Shown piece by piece: positions 45,195-54,890 of a stretch of 64,000 bases of DNA. Position 1 is the stretch's first letter; every line of letters starts with the position of its first letter. The stretch covers positions 62,001 to 126,000 of the forward strand of contig JAMXHR010000017.1 in NCBI GenBank assembly GCA_023955635.1, given 5' to 3'. The DNA is from Methanosarcina sp. ERenArc_MAG2 (GTDB taxonomy: Archaea; Halobacteriota; Methanosarcinia; Methanosarcinales; Methanosarcinaceae). The position numbers and the translations under genes were made by a program. The notes below the pieces were generated by a model. The model did no database searches. It saw only the letters and a program-made list of their open reading frames with translations, and was not told where the DNA came from.

Positions 45195-45797
45195 CTGAAA
45201 AGTTACAAAACTCTTAAATGCTGTGGCAAGGCTCAAAAAGAATTCAAAAATTCTCTGTTCATATGTTATGCCAGACCTGTGGAAAGCGAAGGCGAGGCAA
45301 AAGCTTTCATAAAAATGATAAAGGAATTACATAAGGATGCAACCCATAATGTTTCGGCTTATTTTGTAAAAGAAGGAAATTCCTTTGCCCTCAAATATGA
45401 AGATGATGGAGAGCCTGCAGGCAGCTCAGGAAAGCCTATTTTTAAACTACTGGAATCAAAGGAGATCCGGAATGCGGTTGTTGTAGTGGCCCGTTATTTT
45501 GGGGGAATAAAACTGGGTTTCGGAGGGCTTTCGAAAGCATACAGAGATACGGCACTCTCGGCTATTGAAGAGGCAGGCATTGCCGAAGTCTTCGAACATG
45601 TCAGGTTCAGAGTACGTGTGGAATATGTGGAAAGCCAGAAAGTGAGAAATCTAATGGGAAAATACGGAATAATCCGGGACGAAATATACTCGAATACCGT
45701 GGAGTTTATCCTTCCTGTAAAAACGGAGCTTGAAGATGACTTCGTTAAAAAAATAAAAGACCTGACAAAGAATAAGGCAGAAATTGAGAGGCTTTAA
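45195..45797 (+). CDS. YigZ/IMPACT (UPF0029) family protein
   Basis: About 200 residues. The N-terminal IMPACT domain includes Phe-Ile-Cys-Tyr-Ala-Arg-Pro-Val-Glu, Asp-Asp-Gly-Glu-Pro-Ala-Gly-Ser-Ser-Gly-Lys-Pro and Val-Ala-Arg-Tyr-Phe-Gly-Gly-Ile-Lys-Leu-Gly, which is diagnostic. A C-terminal ferredoxin-like DUF1949-type part follows. Homologous sequence extends upstream of the GTG at 45279 to Leu-Lys-Ser-Tyr-Lys-Thr at about 45195, where the codon is CTG preceded by ATA; no standard start is visible, so the 5' end is uncertain or mutated. The family interacts with translation machinery in eukaryotes; its archaeal role is unknown. Confidence 0.75.
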   Translation: MKSYKTLKCCGKAQKEFKNSLFICYARPVESEGEAKAFIKMIKELHKDATHNVSAYFVKEGNSFALKYEDDGEPAGSSGKPIFKLLESKEIRNAVVVVARYFGGIKLGFGGLSKAYRDTALSAIEEAGIAEVFEHVRFRVRVEYVESQKVRNLMGKYGIIRDEIYSNTVEFILPVKTELEDDFVKKIKDLTKNKAEIERL

Positions 45798-45941
45798 CTC
45801 TACCAATTAATTATACACTTTTACAAAATATTCCGGAAAATTTTCATTAAAAGAAAAATAAAGCTCAGAAAAATGGAATTTGAAAATAATTTATACTCAA
45901 AAAACATACTAGAATTCACGGGAATTTTGGAAGTGTAAAGA

Positions 45942-47066
45942 TTGAGGTATAATAAATTTTCAATTTTGCTTATTTCATTCATTTTACTTGTGATAATAGG
46001 GACATTCTCATGTTCGGCTACCAGCGAAACTCTAAATGGAACTGAACAGGAGATCACCTCGGCTTACGGAAATCAGATTAGCCCGGTGATCTCGGAGAAT
46101 TACATTGTCTGGCAGGACCAGAGAAATGGAAACTGGGATATCACTATGTACGATTTATTATCCGGAAGGGCAGAAGTTGCCCTATTTTCGGATTCGAAAG
46201 ATGAAGTGGAGCCTGCAATCTCGGGCAGCTGCGTAGCTATCTCGGATGACATGAGAGGCAACTATGACATCTATGTATATGACCTCACCTCCAAAAAGAA
46301 AATCCAGATTACTTCGGACAAAGCTTCCCAGACAGAGCCTGCAATCTCAGGTGATAAAGTCGTCTGGACAGACCGCAGGAATCAGAATATGGATATTTAC
46401 ATGTATGACCTCACATCCAGAAAGGAAACACGAATAACGACAGACGGGGCTGAGCAGACCCAGCCTGCAATCTCGGGAAACAGAATAGTCTGGAAAGATA
46501 CCCGAAATGGTAATGACGATATTTACATGTATGAGATCAATACAGGCAAAGAAACTCCAGTAGTTACAGACCCCGCAGAACAAACAAACCCTGCTATTGA
46601 AGGAAACTATATTGTCTGGGAAGACAGGCGCGCCGGAAATCTTGACATTTACATGTATGATATCTTCAAAGGAGAGGAGAAGGCAGTTGTTACCAATCCT
46701 TCTCCCCAGAAAACTCCTGCTATCTCGGACGGAAGAATAGTATGGGCTGACGGGAGGAATAAAGGGACAAATATTTTTATTTACGACATAGCTACAGGAC
46801 AGGAAAAAACAGTATCTATAGCTTCTGAGTATGAGAGTAACCCCTCAATCAGTGGCAATAAAATAGTTTGGCAGGATAAACGCAAAGGTACAATGGATAT
46901 CTTTATTTTCACAGAAGATAGTTCCGAAAGAGAAATACTTGAGGTAGAAGAGGAGAAAGTTGAAACAGTAGAGAAATCACCTCTTGGCACTTACCCTGCA
47001 ACAACCGCAATTGTATCGGCATATCTTGTTGCAACAGCCGGAAAAGGCAAGAGAAGAAAAAGTTGA
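45942..47066 (+). CDS. TolB-type beta-propeller cell-surface protein
   Basis: A 374-residue exported protein. After a signal peptide come about six to seven propeller repeats of roughly 46 residues, each with Pro-Ala-Ile-Ser-Gly, Val-Trp-x-Asp-x-Arg-Asn-Gly-Asn and Asp-Ile-Tyr-Met-Tyr-Asp-Leu signatures. The C-terminus has an acidic stretch, a short hydrophobic segment and a basic end (Gly-Lys-Arg-Arg-Lys), consistent with membrane anchoring. The start is TTG 45942. This family is abundant in Methanosarcina envelopes; the ligand is unknown. The frame is intact. Confidence 0.85.
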   Translation: MRYNKFSILLISFILLVIIGTFSCSATSETLNGTEQEITSAYGNQISPVISENYIVWQDQRNGNWDITMYDLLSGRAEVALFSDSKDEVEPAISGSCVAISDDMRGNYDIYVYDLTSKKKIQITSDKASQTEPAISGDKVVWTDRRNQNMDIYMYDLTSRKETRITTDGAEQTQPAISGNRIVWKDTRNGNDDIYMYEINTGKETPVVTDPAEQTNPAIEGNYIVWEDRRAGNLDIYMYDIFKGEEKAVVTNPSPQKTPAISDGRIVWADGRNKGTNIFIYDIATGQEKTVSIASEYESNPSISGNKIVWQDKRKGTMDIFIFTEDSSEREILEVEEEKVETVEKSPLGTYPATTAIVSAYLVATAGKGKRRKS

Positions 47067-47259
47067 TCCACATTTGCATTCCGTGCCTGAATTCTCCAGA
47101 GTTAGCCGAGTGTGATAATTTCGAGTATAAGATATCTAACTGCTTTCGAATTATTTCCTGCCATAAATTTACTTGAATCACATTCATTTTTTATTTAAGA
47201 TCAACTGATAACGAATGTCTCCAGTAGATATATAAATACTACGAGTATATCCATCTCGA

Positions 47260-48168
47260 ATGTTTATGGAGAGCAAAAAGGCGCATCTAGCGGTAATTGC
47301 AGGCTGTACATTCTACGGCATGAATGGGCTTTTTATTAACCGCATTCATGATATGGCCATTTATCCCATCATATTCTACAGGCTGCTCTTCGGCCTACTG
47401 TTTCTTTTTATCTACATAGCTGCCAGAGGAAGAATTTCGGATTTGAAATTAAAGAAGAAGAAAGGAAGCCTTCTCCTGCAGGGAATGCTTGTGGTCACGT
47501 GCATGCTGCTTTACTTTACCTGCCTGAAAATCACCTGTGTTTCCATAGCCATCCTGCTCCAGTATACGGCCCCTGTTTATGTAATGCTTGCCTCTCCTCT
47601 TATCCTGAATGAGAAAATAGGAAAGGGAAGTATAGCTGCCCTTTTCCTAGCAATTGCAGGAATATTCCTTATAGTAAAGCCCGAGGGAGACCTTTCGGGC
47701 ATCGAACTTACAGGCACCTATATGCTCGGTATCGTAGCAGGGTTACTTTCAGGAGCAGTTTTTGCGGCATTGATCATGAATGTAAAAATCCTGAAAACGG
47801 AATACTCCGAGCTTGCAATAATGTTCTGGCCAATGGGGATCGCCTTTTTGCTTTTAAGCCCCTATGCATTCGATGTTTCTCCTGGCAGTCTTTATGGAAA
47901 CCTGGAAGTGCTTGCAGTCTTCGGGATAGTATCCATAGGCTTTGGAGAGATTTTTACGGTTCTCGGGCTTGCCAACCTTAAAGCTCAGACCGGTAGCCTT
48001 CTTGCTTTGATAGAACCTGTTAGTGGGGTATTTTTTGATATAGCCGTGCTGGGAATTGGATTATCCTCCGAGACACTTGCAGGTTGCGCTCTCATAATGG
48101 TTTCCGCAATGTTCATAAGCCTTAAAGATTCGAAAAAAATAAAAAAGGGTGAGAAAGTCTTTTTTTAA
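47260..48168 (+). CDS. EamA/DMT-family transporter
   Basis: A 302-residue membrane protein with ten predicted helices in two EamA halves. The N-half begins Gly-Cys-Thr-Phe-Tyr-Gly-Met-Asn-Gly with Tyr-Arg-Leu-Leu-Phe-Gly, and the typical Leu-Gln-Tyr-Thr-Ala-Pro-Val-Tyr comes near residue 103. The C-half has Gly-Glu-Ile-Phe-Thr-Val-Leu-Gly and Ile-Glu-Pro-Val-Ser-Gly-Val. An alternative ATG lies two codons downstream. The exported compound (amino acid, nucleobase or drug-like molecule) cannot be deduced. The frame is intact. Confidence 0.88.
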   Translation: MFMESKKAHLAVIAGCTFYGMNGLFINRIHDMAIYPIIFYRLLFGLLFLFIYIAARGRISDLKLKKKKGSLLLQGMLVVTCMLLYFTCLKITCVSIAILLQYTAPVYVMLASPLILNEKIGKGSIAALFLAIAGIFLIVKPEGDLSGIELTGTYMLGIVAGLLSGAVFAALIMNVKILKTEYSELAIMFWPMGIAFLLLSPYAFDVSPGSLYGNLEVLAVFGIVSIGFGEIFTVLGLANLKAQTGSLLALIEPVSGVFFDIAVLGIGLSSETLAGCALIMVSAMFISLKDSKKIKKGEKVFF

Positions 48169-48199
48169 AGAAGTTATTCAGGAAGCTCTCCAGGAAAAT

Positions 48200-49223
48200 T
48201 CATTGTGAGAAGTAAGTATTCCTTGCCCTCAGAAGCGCTTTTATATTTTCAAGTGGGGTATGGGGGCAAGCCCGCACCCAGGAGCAAGGATATCAATTCC
48301 GTCTTCAAGGCAAGCAACAGCTTCAATCATAACTGCGTCAGTCCCTTTTGTCAGCAGAGTATCCGACGGGGAAACATTTCCTATAAGGCGTACCCTATTG
48401 CCTACAATCTCTTTTGCAAAACTCACACCTACTTTTTCTTCAATGCTTATCCCCTCAAACCCGGCATCTGCAAGTGGATCCAGAACAGCAGTAGCGTCCC
48501 CACACATATGAAGAATTTTCAGGCCTTTAACTTCCCTACAAAATTTCGTGTAGAGCGGAAAAACAGATGTTTCGAACATTTGGGGGAAATAATATCAGGC
48601 CCTGCCTCTGAGTCTATAAGAGTTACGGCATCTGCTCCCCGCTCGAGCAGAGCATTTGCGTATCTTATGCAAGCGTCGGTCAGAACGCCCATCAGTTCCT
48701 CAACTACTTCGGGATTTGTCACAAACCACATAAGATAATTTTTCATTCCGGCAAGCATGGAAGCAAGTCCAGCCGGGCCCACAACCCCGGCAACAACAGG
48801 CACATCTTCTCCTACTTTTTCTTTTAGGATTTCAACCGCATCCAGAACTACCGATGTCCGTCTGCTTTCGAGAAGCAAATCCGGAACTGCTATATCCCGG
48901 ACGTCTTTCTTTTTCTTGCAGGGAAAATCAGTTACATAAGGCTGTATATCGATACTTCCCTCGTCTACTGTGCAGCCAAGTGTCTCAGCAAGCACAGTGG
49001 TGCAGAACGGACAGCGCACGTTCTCAAATCCTGCAATCTCATATCCTGCCAGTGCAAGCGAAGCCATCTTTTCGGCGTTATAATTTGCCTGAGGCCAGTA
49101 TGCTCCAGTCATTCCCATAAGCTCGAGAGTGCCTGTCTGGGTTACCGAGCAGACAGGAACTATATCAGAAGCCTCTCCTTTGAGTGCATTTTCAAATCTC
49201 TTTTTCAGGGTAAATTTACTCAT
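48200..49223 (-). pseudogene. Methylcobamide:coenzyme M methyltransferase (MtaA/MtbA family; two frame breaks)
   Basis: Uroporphyrinogen-decarboxylase-fold enzyme that moves a methyl group from a corrinoid protein to coenzyme M in methylotrophic methanogenesis. ATG 49223 opens with Thr-Leu-Lys-Lys-Arg-Phe and Ala-Leu-Lys-Gly. The zinc ligands are Ile-Leu-His-Met-Cys-Gly and Pro-Gly-Cys-Gly-Leu-Ala. Shifts at G5 runs 48582-48586 and 48262-48266 each vanish with one extra base, giving about 341 residues, the family length, with C-terminal Thr-Pro-Leu-Glu-Asn-Ile-Lys-Ala-Leu. No corrinoid-protein or substrate methyltransferase genes lie nearby, so methanol, methylamine or methylthiol specificity is open. 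Confidence 0.8.
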
Positions 49224-49446
49224 GTGTGTCACCGGATACGATGTAGCTGGGAGAATTAATTTTTGAGAATATTTTTGAATTTGAGAATATATTGAGAGAA
49301 GTATATAAATTATATAAATTAAAAACCCTTCACCGAGGTTAGACAAGATATTATAATAGACTGGAAAAAAATCGGAAAATAGACTAATATAAACTTTAAA
49401 TACCCGGGTTTTGACAGAATATTTAACTTTCCAGGCATCTTTATTA

Positions 49447-51141
49447 TTAAGAAGCAATTGCATGCCAGTTGCCAGGAGGTACTGTAATTTCAAACCTGGC
49501 ACCCTCCCCCTCAATTCCGGTCTCTTTTATTTTCATGCCCGTAATGGAAAGGATGCCTCTGACGAGGAAAAGCCCCAGACCCGTGTTTTTCCCAACGGAT
49601 TTCTCAAAAATCAGTTCTTTCATTGCAGGAGAAATCCCGATGCCATCATCTTTTACTTCGATTACAACACTGTCCTCAGCCCTGCGAAAACTAATACTGA
49701 TTTCAGTTACATGTTCTCCGTGAGTCCTTGCGTTGTCAAACAGATTGTAAAAGGCTTTTCTAAGCAGAGGATCAGCATATACCTCCAGTCCGCTTTCCTC
49801 GATGGAGAATTTCAAGCTCTGACCGGAAAAGGGAAACGCTGCCTCTCTTGCTGTACCACTGATAGACTGCCAGGTAGCGGAAACTACCCCGAGCTCCTGG
49901 TAATCTTTGGTGAAAATGATCTGGCTGTGGATTGTCTCAATGCTTCTATTGAGATTTTTCAAGTACTTCCCTATTCGAGGCTCATTCCTGATATCCTGAG
50001 GAAGAATTTCCGAAATCAGTTCGACGTACCCGGAAAGCACATTCACCTGATTGAGAATATCGTGCCGGGTAATATTGCTCATTAGGTTTATCTTTTTGTT
50101 AGCCTGTTTTAAGGCCTCTTGATATTGGAAAATCTCAGTGATATCGTGGATCATCACCAGCTTGCCGTCTGCATTCTCCCTGGTCATGAGGGGACTGACA
50201 CTAAGAGTGAAGAATTTTGTATCCAGACCGTTCTTTAAGGAGATTTCTTTGCTTAAATCGCCTTCATGAGGTTCATTCTGAGAAAGATCTATTTCCTCTC
50301 CGAAAAGCTCTTTTAAATTTATTCCGGCAACATCCTTTCTTTTCTTTCCTGCCAGTTTAAGAGCTGCTTCATTGATGTCCACTATAGTATTTGTAAGGTC
50401 TACTACGATATATCCGTCATTCATAGACTCGATTACGCTTCCTCTAGCAATCGGGATAATATTTAGGAACTCGTACTGCATGATGCCCCAGAAAAGGATC
50501 AAACCTGTAATTGTAAATGTAAAGGGAGTCGGATCAAAGAATTCAAAGGGACCTATATCTGCAATATGTAGAGTATTTCCCAGAACTGGAATAAAGGCCG
50601 CAGTGAGAGCAATTGCTGCCTGAGCTCTGTAGGGCGCAGTTAGACGGATGAACTGCTCGAAGAAGAAAAAGATCCCAAGCATGATTAAAATAAAGGAATA
50701 GATGTAGAAGATCCAGAAAAAGGGTCCATGTATGAGCACGAGTAGAGGAAAATCTCCTGACATATCCAGGTAATAACCCTTAAAGTGAAGTCTATGAAGA
50801 CTGTTCGCAAACATTGATAGGATTACAAGAGAAGGAAGCACGAAAAATGCTTTCTCATACTTTCTCACGAATTGCTTGTACATCCCTGAATATTCGGCTG
50901 CAAATAGAAACCATGCTACCGGAGTGAAGGCGATCCCTATATACTCGATTCGAGCAAAAAAATATTTGACCTCAATATCCATGAACCCGACCTCAAAAGC
51001 GTAATTCACGGACCAAAGAGACATACTTAACATAATGAGTATAAAATATTTTGAAAAAGGCATCCTACGATTTTTGAAGGCTTTGTATGCTTTGATTGCA
51101 AGCAAAGTTGATATGAGCCCTGAAAAGATTAATGCTCCCAC
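49447..51141 (-). CDS. Membrane histidine kinase with 7TM sensor and PAS domain
   Basis: A 564-residue sensor kinase. The first 230 residues form seven membrane helices of the histidine-kinase N-terminal 7TM type. A PAS domain spans about 235-350 (Asn-Asp-Gly-Tyr-Ile-Val-Val-Asp). The phospho-acceptor His is near residue 360 in Thr-Arg-His-Asp-Ile-Leu-Asn-Gln, a His-box common in Methanosarcina. The HATPase domain shows Asn-Leu-Phe-Asp-Asn-Ala (N box), Asp-Asp-Gly-Ile-Gly (G1) and Gly-Leu-Gly-Leu-Phe (G2). No response regulator is adjacent. The ligand is unknown, and the gene is one of the longest intact ones here. Confidence 0.9.
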   Translation of the reverse strand: MGALIFSGLISTLLAIKAYKAFKNRRMPFSKYFILIMLSMSLWSVNYAFEVGFMDIEVKYFFARIEYIGIAFTPVAWFLFAAEYSGMYKQFVRKYEKAFFVLPSLVILSMFANSLHRLHFKGYYLDMSGDFPLLVLIHGPFFWIFYIYSFILIMLGIFFFFEQFIRLTAPYRAQAAIALTAAFIPVLGNTLHIADIGPFEFFDPTPFTFTITGLILFWGIMQYEFLNIIPIARGSVIESMNDGYIVVDLTNTIVDINEAALKLAGKKRKDVAGINLKELFGEEIDLSQNEPHEGDLSKEISLKNGLDTKFFTLSVSPLMTRENADGKLVMIHDITEIFQYQEALKQANKKINLMSNITRHDILNQVNVLSGYVELISEILPQDIRNEPRIGKYLKNLNRSIETIHSQIIFTKDYQELGVVSATWQSISGTAREAAFPFSGQSLKFSIEESGLEVYADPLLRKAFYNLFDNARTHGEHVTEISISFRRAEDSVVIEVKDDGIGISPAMKELIFEKSVGKNTGLGLFLVRGILSITGMKIKETGIEGEGARFEITVPPGNWHAIAS

Positions 51142-51432
51142 ATAGGGAAATGCAGCGGTGGAGATTTGCAGGCTGATAGGACGACCTTCCTTTTTTCAAT
51201 TATTATGAGGTGAATAGGGGAGTCAGGAATAAAATTAAAAAGTATTAAATGTTGTAATAATTACACAAAGACGAAATATATAAATTTATGTGTTAAGTTA
51301 AAAAACAAAGAACGTTTTGATGAAAAAGTTAAAACAGATCTCATCTGATATAAGAAGAAAAGCAGCTGTAGGAAAACCTAAGGAAAAAGAATAAAATTAT
51401 ATGCAGGAAAAGGACATTATAATTGTTCTGCA

Positions 51433-51908
51433 TTAGTCGAGAGGCGCATAAATCTCAGTTAGTATCTCTTCAGGCGGAACTTCCCTTGGATCATTAAAAT
51501 AGATCTCGCGAATGGGACCAATAATTTTTTTCCTTTTTCTGCAATCCAGGAAAACAGTTTTTCATAAGTTCGGCTGCACTCCTCATAAGGACCCTTATGA
51601 ATAATCCTTGCCATCTTGCCTCCGGGAAGTTCATACTCCCGGATTTCCTCGTTACCCGCAATTTCAACGCTGCCTGAGATAGGCACTGCAACTTCAATAT
51701 CGGCATTTTCGTCGTTATCAGCCTTTTGAACCTCTTCATGCGTAATCTCATGGCACAGAAAAATAGGATATCCAGCAATCTGAACATTTTTACTGAAAGC
51801 AAATTCAAAAACTCTGGGAAGCATTATTGCAATTTCCCTGTATGCTCCTTTCCTACGCATTCCAAGCACACGCTGAGGACTAAGTTCGACAACAGTAACT
51901 TCAGACAT
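51433..51908 (-). pseudogene. GyrI-like/effector-binding domain protein (one frame break)
   Basis: Small-molecule-binding domain of the AraC-effector/GyrI family, about 158 residues when one base is added at the T7 run 51525-51531. It shows an N-terminal Val-Val-Glu-Leu-Ser-Pro-Gln-Arg-Val, Gly-Gly-Lys-Met-Ala-Arg-Ile-Ile-His-Lys-Gly-Pro-Tyr-Glu near residue 100 and a C-terminal Pro-Arg-Glu-Val-Pro-Pro-Glu-Glu-Ile-Leu. ATG 51908 has a full AGGAGGT site. It lacks a DNA-binding part, so it may be a stand-alone binding protein. Confidence 0.8.
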
Positions 51909-52646
51909 CAAAGACCTCCTTTGTCTATTGAATAAGTATTGAAAAACTACAATATAAAGTTTTCATGAAATGATTCGGATTCAAAAAGGAGTTAATGAGG
52001 AAGAAGTCTCAAAGGGTTTCTCTTTGCCGGATACTATTATTGTGAACAACTCTTTCCTAAATTCTTTGCCTTACGGCTCAGAATTTTGAGGACGAGGGCT
52101 TCCTTCGAGTATTTCCGTCATCTGTAATTGATTCTCAGAAGTCTGTTTGTCGAAGATTACCAACAAATTGTTGATAGGAAGAGAACTTCCCGCCTTATTG
52201 TTAAAAACAAAAAACAAAAAACGGAAACCGAAATGTGTTCTCGGAGAATACAAGCCTGCAGGACTGGAACGTAATTATAATATTGTTTTAAAAAAGATTT
52301 ATTCCGACCTTTGAAGGTTAATTCTCTCAGGGCTGTTCTTTTCAAGAATTTTCGAGCATTAAGGAGGGAATATCTCGCTGTATTTACTTTCAGAACCCCG
52401 CAGCATGGAGCCCAGAAGATTAGATCCATTAAAAACACAAAGCTGTCTGTCACGGTCTCAATGATTTTACTGGAGGAATAACTTTTCTGCCCTGAGAGCA
52501 TTTTTTTATCCAGTTGGGTAGGGGAGGTCAAAATATATAAACTTTTTCATAAAAATCTAAATGTAAAATAATGAAGAATAAAAAACTTAAGAATTGCGGT
52601 AAAAAATAAACCTGATATTTTCTGAGATAAAATCAAAAAGAGTTGC
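51909..52646. other. Unassigned region, possibly decayed
   Basis: Minus-strand frames at 52071-52253 and 52157-52531 overlap in different frames. The first ends with plausible protein sequence (Asn-Asn-Leu-Leu-Val-Ile-Phe-Asp-Lys-Gln-Thr), so a broken gene may lie here, but I recognise no family. Otherwise AT-rich with no signals. Confidence 0.35.
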
Positions 52647-53713
52647 TCAGAATTCGTCTCTGCTCTTAGAAAAACTGAGCATTCCAGGTAACTCCATATT
52701 AAATTTGTATTTTCCGGAACTCGAAGCAAGAATCTGTTTTTTTATGTAATATAGCGCACTCAGGAGGCTATCACTGTTTTCAGAATTCATATCTCCGGCG
52801 TATGGGTGAATATTCTCTTCAAGGGCATCAAGAAGCCCTGTATCAAGATCGTTTATGAAGTAGGTGTCAAGGACCAGAAGATTTGAGATCTGCTCATAGA
52901 AACCTGTAAGTTCCCTAAGCCATTCAGGAACTCCGTAATCTGTTGAATATTTCTGCCTGTTTAGGAACACAAGGTAACTGGAGACAGTATTTATGAGATC
53001 TTCAGTAAGCCTGTTATCTGGAAATACGATTGGGAAACGTCTCAGGACTGTAGGAGCTACATAACTCGAGTACATCATTTCAGATTTACAGACTGAGGGA
53101 AAAAGCCTGGCAATCGGACTATTAAGAACTGCAGTAACATAAGGATATTTACTTTGGTCTTTAAGAACAATACCGCAGCCGTCCTCAAACACATTATTTC
53201 CGACAGCGTCGTATGCAGCCTGAAGATGATAACCTTCAGTGGCAATGATCTTAGGAGTGTTAAAATACTCCAGAAACTTTCTTCCTTTTATACTATAGTC
53301 TGCAGAGTTAAGGGGAGAAGCATCGTGACGGAACTCTCTTTTGAATTCTAGAATTCTTCCGTACGCCATAGGAAATCTTGCTTCCAGCTCTTCGGGGAGA
53401 TCACATCAAATTCTTTTTTGTCCTTGGAAAATTTATAAGGAAGCATAAAAAGATAAGGTGAAGGACGAAATGCGAATTTTTCGGAAAAAGCCCCTGAGAC
53501 ATACGGGTAGACAAGTTCTGGTTCTAAAAATACGGGTTTACACAGGCCTTCGCAAAGATAATATGAGTCAGAATCACTTTCTTCAGGAAGGGCAAGCCTG
53601 TGAAGCAAACCATTTTTTGTGCTTACACCTGCGAAGATGCTTTCAGAAACATCTGCAAGTGTAACCGGGATTTCACAGATCTTTTCTACAATTTTGTTTT
53701 GTTTAAGGAACAT
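52647..53713 (-). pseudogene. Orphan TaqI-like DNA-specificity domain protein (one frame break)
   Basis: About 355 residues, restored by one base at the G4 run 53394-53397. It matches the C-terminal target-recognition part of type IIG/Eco57I-TaqI-like DNA methyltransferases: Pro-Glu-Leu-Val-Tyr-Pro-Tyr-Val, Arg-Pro-Ser-Pro-Tyr-Leu-Phe-Met-Leu-Pro-Tyr, then Phe-Asn-Thr-Pro-Lys-Ile-Ile-Ala-Thr-Glu and Val-Leu-Asn-Ser-Pro-Ile-Ala near the middle, and Arg-Arg-Phe-Pro-Ile-Val-Phe-Pro. No SAM or Asn-Pro-Pro-Tyr motif and no nuclease are present in the 346 bases upstream. It is therefore either an amputated restriction-modification gene or a separately encoded specificity subunit. Confidence 0.65.
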
Positions 53714-54059
53714 CTATTTTTCACTTCTGTAGAAGTACAATGAGAAGGTATCTTCTCTTGTGTTTTTATTTTCAGGACTGAACTACCAGGGCGGAACATA
53801 TCAATCACATGACCATTCTGGAATTTCGGACTTTTATACCCCATAAAACGATCAAAGCCCTGCCTGAAACATAAATCAAATTGGATTACTTATACAGAGA
53901 CTATTACAACAACATGAATATATAAATATATTCTCACCGATAATAAATTATAAATATAAATCATGATGAATAAGAAGGTTCGGGTAGAAAACAGTCTCAT
54001 ACGGGTTCAGCTCCACTAATTAAGAAAAGTTAAATATCTATATTCAGATTATATAGTAC
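53714..54059. other. Divergent intergenic region
   Basis: About 350 AT-rich bases between the TaqI-like gene and the acetyltransferase. TATA-like stretches lie near 53925-53960. No gene is seen, and no methyltransferase domain precedes the TaqI-like gene. Confidence 0.5.
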
Positions 54060-54604
54060 ATGCAGGAAAGAGATGAGTTCAAAACTTTTGTGATAAGAGA
54101 AGCTACATCGAAAGATGTTCATGAAATGCTTGAAATTTTTAATTATTACGTTGAAAACAGTTTTGCAGCCTATCTCGAAACTCCTGTTGGGCCAGATTTT
54201 TCCAGAATCTTCATGATAAGGGTGGACAGAACAAAAATGAGCATTTTCCTTTTTATGTAATCGAAGGAAAAAATAAAGTATTAGGTATCGGAACTTTGAG
54301 GCCTTATTTCCCCTTCCAGAATTTTCTGCATACAGGTGTACTCTCATACTTTATACTACCAGAGTATACAAGAATAGGTCTGGGAGCAAAGCTGCTGAAT
54401 ACTCTGTGCCAAGAAGCTCAAAAAAAGAACATGAGAAGCCTCCTTGCAAATGTTTCCTCGAAAAATGAATCCAGCCTGAATTTTCACCTCAAACATGGAT
54501 TTGAGGAATGTGGGAGGTTTAAAGCTGTCGGAACAAAGTTCGGAGAATATTTTGATATTGTGTGGTTCCAGAAGTTCCTGGAAGAAAGCCCGAAGAAAAT
54601 TTAA
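54060..54604 (+). pseudogene. GNAT-family N-acetyltransferase (one frame break)
   Basis: About 181 residues. The first frame has the GNAT start (Val-Ile-Arg-Glu-Ala-Thr-Ser-Lys-Asp) and Ile-Phe-Asn-Tyr-Tyr-Val-Glu-Asn-Ser, like phosphinothricin/methionine-sulfoximine acetyltransferases. The second has Gly-Ile-Gly-Thr-Leu-Arg, Leu-Pro-Glu-Tyr-Thr-Arg-Ile-Gly-Leu-Gly (acetyl-CoA site) and Phe-His-Leu-Lys-His-Gly-Phe. The shift lies at TT 54210-54211; one T restores Arg-Ile-Phe-His-Asp-Lys-Gly-Gly. The likely role is acetylation of a small amine or amino-acid analogue. Confidence 0.78.
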
Positions 54605-54762
54605 AGTGATTGATTATTTCCTCTTTTTTTCAGATTTTTGCAAAGCCGAGCTGCATCGGCAAACTTAATTCCCTATGTATACCTTGTGATTGGAAGGATG
54701 CGCTTTAAATTTGCCTTCCAATCCTCTCCAAGCAGTTTATTTAGTCCCGGATAAATTCCACT

Positions 54763-54813
54763 CATAGCTGTACAGCCCAGAATAAACTACTCTCACATAG
54801 CTGTACAGCTCAG
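54763..54813. repeat. Two copies of a palindromic CATAGCTGTACAGC motif
   Basis: CATAGCTGTACAGCCCAG (54763-54780) and CATAGCTGTACAGCTCAG (54796-54813) are spaced 33 bases apart. The core AGCTGTACAGCT (54799-54810) is a perfect palindrome. They lie beyond the ends of two convergent genes (54604 and 54891). Confidence 0.6.
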
Positions 54814-54890
54814 GATTTCCGGTCAGATTATTAAATTTCCCACTGCCTGTATGCCCAGTCAAGACAGCATTCCTTTCGCATCACTCAAAA

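Noticed and set aside
49411..50085. Plus-strand 224-codon frame within the histidine kinase
   Set aside because: Antisense to the conserved kinase domains, with no recognisable sequence.
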